A DNA stretch of 11,172 bases from Streptomyces katrae (GTDB lineage Bacteria; Actinomycetota; Actinomycetes; Streptomycetales; Streptomycetaceae): NCBI RefSeq assembly GCF_000966975.1, contig NZ_JZWV01000128.1:1-11172 (forward strand), written 5' to 3'. A program made the position numbers and the translations under genes. Positions 7,149-11,172 of this stretch are shown here, in pieces (the stretch's first letter is position 1; every line of letters starts with the position of its first letter). The notes under the pieces are model-generated. The model saw only the letters and a program-made list of their open reading frames with translations, had not been told where the DNA came from and ran no database searches.

Positions 7149-7194
7149 CGGCGCCCTGACGACACCATCCGGCACCCCTCCATCCGAGCCTGCG

Positions 7195-8661
7195 TTGGGA
7201 GCGCTTTCCCATGACCGTGCCCGAGACCCGGCCACCCGGCCCCTCACCGCCACCCGCACCTTCCCGTCCGGTTTCCTCTGGGGCACGGCCACCGCCGCGT
7301 ACCAGATCGAAGGCGCCGCCCGCGAGGACGGCCGGACCCCCTCCATCTGGGACACCTTCTCGCACACCCCCGGCAAGGTCTTCGCGGGCCACACCGGTGA
7401 CGTGGCCGTGGACCACTACCACCGGTTCGCCGAGGACGTCCGCCTGATGTCCGAACTCGGCCTGGGGGCCTACCGGTTCTCCGTCTCCTGGTCGCGCGTC
7501 CAGCCGGCCGGCCGGGGCCCCGCCGGCCGGAAGGGCCTGGACTTCTACCGCCGGCTCGTCGACGAGCTGCTCGCGGCGGGCATCGAGCCGGCGCTCACGC
7601 TCTACCACTGGGACCTGCCCCAGGACCTGGAGGACGCGGGGGGCTGGCCGGAGCGCGGGACCGCCGAGCGGTTCGCCGAGTACGCGGGGCTCGTTGCCGA
7701 TGCCCTCGGGGACCGGGTGAAGCGCTGGACGACGCTGAACGAGCCCTGGTGCAGCGCGTTCCTCGGCTACGGCTCCGGCGTCCACGCCCCGGGACGGACC
7801 GATCCGGTCGCCGCCCTGCGCGCGGCCCACCACCTCAACCTGGGCCACGGCCTCGCCGTCCAGGCCCTGCGGGCCTCGCTGCCCGGCGACGCCCAGCTCG
7901 CGGTCTCCCTCAACCTCCACGCGGTCCGCCCCCTGACCCCCCGCGCCGAGGACCGGGAGGCGGCCCGCCGCATCGACGCCGTCGGCAACCGGATCTGGCT
8001 GGGGCCGATGCTGGAGGGCGCGTACCCCCAGGACCTGTTCGCGGACACCTCGCACCTGACCGACTGGTCCTTCGTCCGGGACGGCGACACCGCGACGATC
8101 CACCAGCCGCTGGACCTCCTCGCCGTGAACTACTACACCCCGACGGTCGTCTCCCGGGTCGCGGAGGGCGCCGAGCGGCCGCAGGACGACGGCCACGGCG
8201 ACAGCGAGCACTCGCCCTGGCCCGGCGCGGACGGCGTCGCCTTCCACCGGGCGCCGGGCGAACGCACGGCGATGGGCTGGCCGGTCGACCCGGACGCGCT
8301 CTACGACCTGCTCACCGGCACCGCCGCCCGCTATCCCGGGCTGCCGCTCGTCGTCAGCGAGAACGGCGCCGCGTACGAGGACGAGGTCGGCCCCGACGGC
8401 ACGGTGCACGACCCGCGGCGCGCCGCCTACGTCCACGCGCACCTCGAAGCCGTGCACCGGGCGATCACGGACGGGGCGGACGTGCGCGGGTACTTCCTCT
8501 GGTCCCTGCTCGACAACTTCGAGTGGGCCTACGGCTACGCCAAACGTTTCGGCGCCGTCCACGTCGACTACGGCACGCTGGAGCGCACGCCCAAGTCGAG
8601 CGCGCACTGGTACTCCCGCGTCGCCCGGACGGGACGGCTGCACGCCCCCGGCGAGGCGTGA
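7195..8661 (+). CDS. bglC: GH1 beta-glucosidase BglC, start region anomalous
   Basis: This cytoplasmic enzyme should hydrolyse imported cellobiose to glucose and so also remove the CebR inducer. The (beta/alpha)8 GH1 body is complete: [56 protein letters not shown] with acid/base Glu183, [12 protein letters not shown] with nucleophile Glu389, and [19 protein letters not shown]. Numbering is from TTG 7195, the only start this frame offers near the N-terminus; it gives 488 residues. That start is doubtful: it has no ribosome site, lies in the CebR box, and its first ten codons include GGA, CTT, CAT, CGT and CGA. ATG 7211 has GGGAG 9 nt upstream and G/C-ending codons, but is in another frame that joins the body only if about one base is missing near 7226-7232. 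The result would be roughly [20 protein letters not shown]. Function is sure; the expressed N-terminus is not. Confidence 0.9.
   Translation: MGALSHDRARDPATRPLTATRTFPSGFLWGTATAAYQIEGAAREDGRTPSIWDTFSHTPGKVFAGHTGDVAVDHYHRFAEDVRLMSELGLGAYRFSVSWSRVQPAGRGPAGRKGLDFYRRLVDELLAAGIEPALTLYHWDLPQDLEDAGGWPERGTAERFAEYAGLVADALGDRVKRWTTLNEPWCSAFLGYGSGVHAPGRTDPVAALRAAHHLNLGHGLAVQALRASLPGDAQLAVSLNLHAVRPLTPRAEDREAARRIDAVGNRIWLGPMLEGAYPQDLFADTSHLTDWSFVRDGDTATIHQPLDLLAVNYYTPTVVSRVAEGAERPQDDGHGDSEHSPWPGADGVAFHRAPGERTAMGWPVDPDALYDLLTGTAARYPGLPLVVSENGAAYEDEVGPDGTVHDPRRAAYVHAHLEAVHRAITDGADVRGYFLWSLLDNFEWAYGYAKRFGAVHVDYGTLERTPKSSAHWYSRVARTGRLHAPGEA
7196..7211. promoter_or_regulatory. variant CebR box overlapping the bglC start
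   Basis: TGGGAGCGCTTTCCCA reads as the CebR consensus TGGGAGCGCTCCCA with two extra T after TGGGAGCGC, so the half-sites are 2 bp further apart. Its last base is the A of ATG 7211, and its GGGAG (7197-7201) is the only ribosome-site-like sequence before that ATG. CebR boxes near bglC are known in Streptomyces. The spacing change may weaken binding. Confidence 0.6.
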
Positions 8662-8673
8662 CCCGCGGACGGC

Positions 8674-9894
8674 TCACACGGCCCGGCGGAAGGGCAGGCG
8701 GGCGGGGTCGGCGATGATCCGCTGCACGGTCGACCACGCCGCGCCCAGTACCGGTCCGCGGCGCCCCAGGGCGGAGGGCCGTACCGCTTCGGGGGTCCAG
8801 GGCCTGACGGTGACCCGGGCGGCCAGTTCGGCGCGTACGGGCGGGAGGAGCCAGTCGGCGAGTTCGGCGTAGGCACCGCCCAGGACCAGGCCGTCCGGGT
8901 CGATCAGGTCCACCGCCGGGACGAGGGCGAGGCCCAGGGCCCGTCCGGCGCGGTCCAGGGCGCGCAGGGTCGCCGCGTCCCCGGCGCCCGCCCGCTCGGC
9001 CAGTACGGCCACCGGGTCGTGGGCGCCCGCCAGCCCGGCCTCGCGCAGCACGGCGGCTTCGCCCGCGTACTGCTCCAGGCAGCCGCGTGCCCCGCAGGGA
9101 CACGGTGCGCCCTCCGGGTGGACGGGCAGGTGGCCGAGTTCGCCGGCGAAGCCGCGGGCGCCCCGGAACAGCCGGCCGTCGATGACCAGTGCGGCGCCGA
9201 TCCCCGCCTCGGCGGAGACGTGGACGAAGGTCTCGGCGGGGTGTCCCAGGTGCCGCTGTTCGGCGAGCGCGCCGAGGTTGGCCTCGTTCTCCGGCTCGGG
9301 CACGGTGGCGGGGTCGGGCCAGTGGTCGGCGGGGCGCACGGCCCGCCAGCCGAGGTTGGGGGCGTGGGCGACCAGTCCGCCCGGGTCGTTCGGCACCACC
9401 CCCGGCACGGCGAGGACCCGGCCCTCGACACGCAGGCCGAGGGCGGCGGCCTCGGACTCCGCGTCGGCGCCGAGCGCGGCGGCCTCCTCCAGCACCCGTG
9501 CGGCCGGCCGGCCCGCGTTGGCCCGTTCCACCCGGCGCCACACCCGGGGTTCGCCGCGCAGGTCCACGACGCACGCGGCGAGGTGGGTGACGCCGATCTC
9601 CAGGCCGAGGCCGGCGGGACCCCGGTCGTCGAGGGCCAGGGCCCGTCCGGGGCGGCCGACGCGTCCGCTGGGGGCGGTCTCCGTCTCGGCCAGGGCGGCG
9701 CGGCCGATCAGCTCGTCGACCAGGGAGGAGACGGCCGGCCTGGTCAGGCCGGTGTGTCCGGCGACGTCCGCCCGGGAGAGCGGGCCGTGCGCGGCGACCG
9801 CGCCGAGCACCGCGGCGAGGTTCTGCCGGCGCATCCCCTGCTGCGAGGCGGGCGCGGTCTCCGGCCCCCCGGCCGGCCTGCCGAGCGCGGTCAT
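8674..9894 (-). CDS. ROK-family transcriptional regulator, XylR-like, coupled to xylB
   Basis: This is a 406-residue DNA-binding protein of the ROK (repressor, ORF, kinase) family, probably controlling the adjacent xylose genes. The N-terminus carries a winged helix-turn-helix, LSRADVAGHTGLTRPAVSSL (about 39-58). The sugar-kinase-like fold begins near LGLEIGVTHLAACVVDLRG. The ROK signature region is GFAGELGHLPV followed by CPCGARGCLE, with Cys265, Cys267 and Cys272 as the usual zinc ligands. The protein ends in VQRIIADPARLPFRRAV. Its ATG overlaps the xylB stop by 4 nt (ATGA at 9894-9891), and AGGAGGG lies 9 nt before it, so translation should be coupled to xylB. The link to xylulokinase suggests a xylose-responsive XylR; Rok7B7-type regulators are an alternative. 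Its 3' end is only 12 nt from the convergent bglC stop, with no hairpin seen between them. Confidence 0.88.
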   Translation of the reverse strand: MTALGRPAGGPETAPASQQGMRRQNLAAVLGAVAAHGPLSRADVAGHTGLTRPAVSSLVDELIGRAALAETETAPSGRVGRPGRALALDDRGPAGLGLEIGVTHLAACVVDLRGEPRVWRRVERANAGRPAARVLEEAAALGADAESEAAALGLRVEGRVLAVPGVVPNDPGGLVAHAPNLGWRAVRPADHWPDPATVPEPENEANLGALAEQRHLGHPAETFVHVSAEAGIGAALVIDGRLFRGARGFAGELGHLPVHPEGAPCPCGARGCLEQYAGEAAVLREAGLAGAHDPVAVLAERAGAGDAATLRALDRAGRALGLALVPAVDLIDPDGLVLGGAYAELADWLLPPVRAELAARVTVRPWTPEAVRPSALGRRGPVLGAAWSTVQRIIADPARLPFRRAV

Positions 9895-11172
9895 CGGCCC
9901 CGTCCCTCCTGTCGTTGGTCCGGCGGGACCTCCTGCAGGGCCCGTGCCCGCCGCAGCGTACCGGTGATCCGTTCGAGGGTGTCCTCGTCACGGGGTACGG
10001 GGTCCAGCACCCGGCCCTCCGTGGTCCGCCAGCGCCGGGCGACGGCGTCGGCGGGCTCTCCGGTGAGCAGGGCGGCGGCCTGCGCGGCGGCCCCGAGGGC
10101 GACCAGTTCCCGTGCCTCGGGCACCTGGACGGCCCGGCCGGACAGCCGCAGGACCGTCTGCTGCCAGGCCCTGCCCGCGGCTCCGCCGCCGATCAGCAGC
10201 AGGGGTTCGCCGGCGGCGGGGTCCTCGCCTCCGGCGCGCAGTACGTCGTCCAGGGCCGTGAGCAGGGCGTGGGCGGCCCCGTCGTAGGCGGCCTGGAGGA
10301 GCTGTCCCGGGGTGGTGTCGTGGCGCAGGCCGTGGACCAGGCCGGAAGCGCCCGGGAGGTCCGGGGTGCGCTCGCCGTCGAGGTAGGGAAGCACCACCAC
10401 CGTGCCGCCCGCCTCGACGTCCTCGCGGTCGCGTCCGACGAGGGCGGCGAAGCGGTCGACGGCGAGGGAGCAGTTGAGCGTGCAGGCGAGCGGCAGCCAG
10501 CCGCCGAGGGCGTCGGCGAAGCCGGCGACGGTTCCGTTCGGGTCGGCGGGCCGGGTCCGGCCGACGGCGTAGACGGTGCCCGAGGTGCCGAGGCTCAGGA
10601 CGGGCCGGCCGGGGGTGAGGCCCAGCCCGAGGGCGGCTGCCATGTTGTCGCCGGTGCCGGTGGCGACGAGGGCGCCCTCGCGCAGCGGTGTTCCGGACCG
10701 GACGAGGCCCGCCCGGGCGCCGGGCGGGAGGACTTCCGGCAGCAGGGCGGGGTCGAGCCCGATCCGGGCGAGGACCTCCGGGTCGTAGCCGTCGGGGCCC
10801 CACCAGCCGGTACCCGACGCGTCACCGCGGTCCGTCACCGCCTCACCGGTCAGCCGCTCCGTCAGGAAGTCGTGGGGCAGCCGGACCGCGGCGACGCGGT
10901 CGGCGGCGGCGGGCTCCCGCCCGCGCAGCCAGGCCCACTTGGCGGAGGTGAAGGCGGCCGTCGGGACGCTGCCGGTACGGCGGGCGAGCTCTGCCGGGCC
11001 GAAGGCGGCGGCGAGTGCGGCGGCCTGGGGGGCGGAGCGGACGTCGTTCCAGAGCAGTGCCGGGCGCACCGGCCGGCCGGCCGCGTCGAGGGTGACCAGG
11101 CCGTGCTGCTGGCCGGCGACCGAGCAGGCGGCGGCCCGGTCCGCCCAGCCGGTGGCCGCCGTGGCCGCGCCG
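9891..11172 (-). CDS. xylB: xylulokinase (partial, start beyond the window)
   Basis: This FGGY-family kinase phosphorylates D-xylulose with ATP to xylulose 5-phosphate in the cytoplasm. The frame is open to the right edge, so the N-terminal domain start and the promoter are missing; about 426 residues are visible. The GTG at 11069 is internal, because family sequence continues beyond it (CSVAGQQHGLVTLDAAGRP, then VRPALLWNDVRSA). GTGDNMAAALGLGL contains the Asp (codon 10647-10649) matching the catalytic base of E. coli XylB (GDN motif). RPVLSLGTSGTVYA is a typical FGGY kinase segment. The C-terminal ATP-binding part has LLLIGGGAAGRAWQQTVLRL and ALGAAAQAALL. The stop overlaps the start of the ROK regulator by 4 nt. 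In other Streptomyces xylB is usually beside xylA, which may lie just outside this window. Confidence 0.93.
   Translation of the reverse strand, partial: GAATAATGWADRAAACSVAGQQHGLVTLDAAGRPVRPALLWNDVRSAPQAAALAAAFGPAELARRTGSVPTAAFTSAKWAWLRGREPAAADRVAAVRLPHDFLTERLTGEAVTDRGDASGTGWWGPDGYDPEVLARIGLDPALLPEVLPPGARAGLVRSGTPLREGALVATGTGDNMAAALGLGLTPGRPVLSLGTSGTVYAVGRTRPADPNGTVAGFADALGGWLPLACTLNCSLAVDRFAALVGRDREDVEAGGTVVVLPYLDGERTPDLPGASGLVHGLRHDTTPGQLLQAAYDGAAHALLTALDDVLRAGGEDPAAGEPLLLIGGGAAGRAWQQTVLRLSGRAVQVPEARELVALGAAAQAAALLTGEPADAVARRWRTTEGRVLDPVPRDEDTLERITGTLRRARALQEVPPDQRQEGRGR

Noticed and set aside
7149..7194. Terminator or separate promoter between cebG and bglC
   Set aside because: The 46-nt gap shows no stem longer than a few pairs and no promoter-like hexamer pair. 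bglC most likely shares the cebEFG transcript.
8662..8673. Terminator between bglC and the ROK gene
   Set aside because: Only 12 nt separate the two stop codons and no hairpin is visible. Any termination signal would have to lie inside the coding regions.
1..11172. CRISPR arrays, tRNA or rRNA genes, transposases, phage or attachment sites
   Set aside because: I saw no regularly spaced repeats, cloverleaf sequence, transposase motifs or terminal inverted repeats. Apart from the cebE duplication and the 2295-2366 repeat, the window is ordinary metabolic DNA.

Overview
The window looks like chromosomal DNA of a Streptomyces or a close actinobacterial relative. The GC content is very high, codon third positions are almost all G or C, GTG starts and AGGAGG-type ribosome sites are common, and the genes are the Streptomyces CebR/CebEFG/BglC cello-oligosaccharide set. 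I see no RNA genes, CRISPR arrays, insertion sequences or phage genes.

Layout from left to right: (1) the 3' end of araA (L-arabinose isomerase), ending at 373. (2) A secreted CBM2-GH6 exocellulase at 536-2269, with a perfect CebR box (TGGGAGCGCTCCCA) on its promoter and a TTA leucine codon at codon 10. (3) A convergent gap with 36-bp tandem repeats and a strong hairpin. (4) cebR on the minus strand (2421-3485). (5) A regulatory region at 3486-3813 with two perfect CebR boxes and a TTGACA promoter. (6) cebE-cebF-cebG on the plus strand (3814-7148), followed by the GH1 beta-glucosidase bglC, whose start region carries a variant CebR box. (7) Convergent to bglC and on the minus strand, xylB (xylulokinase, running off the right edge) overlaps a ROK-family regulator by 4 nt.

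The genes form a compact cellulose module. Cel6 would release cellobiose outside the cell, CebE would capture it, CebFG would import it (the family normally uses the shared ATPase MsiK, which is not encoded here), and BglC would cleave it to glucose. CebR would repress every step until cello-oligosaccharide is present. Arabinose and xylose catabolic genes flank the module, so the whole stretch resembles a plant cell wall sugar locus.

The most notable point is that two genes of this module have a broken reading frame near the 5' end. cebE carries a perfect 16-bp tandem duplication (3889-3920) inside its lipoprotein signal peptide. It puts the start codon and the mature protein in different frames, and removing one copy restores a textbook lipobox. 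bglC has its well-placed ATG (7211) in a different frame from the enzyme body, and third-base composition switches frame near 7226-7232. The sequence alone cannot say whether these are real mutations, a reversible switch or sequence errors.
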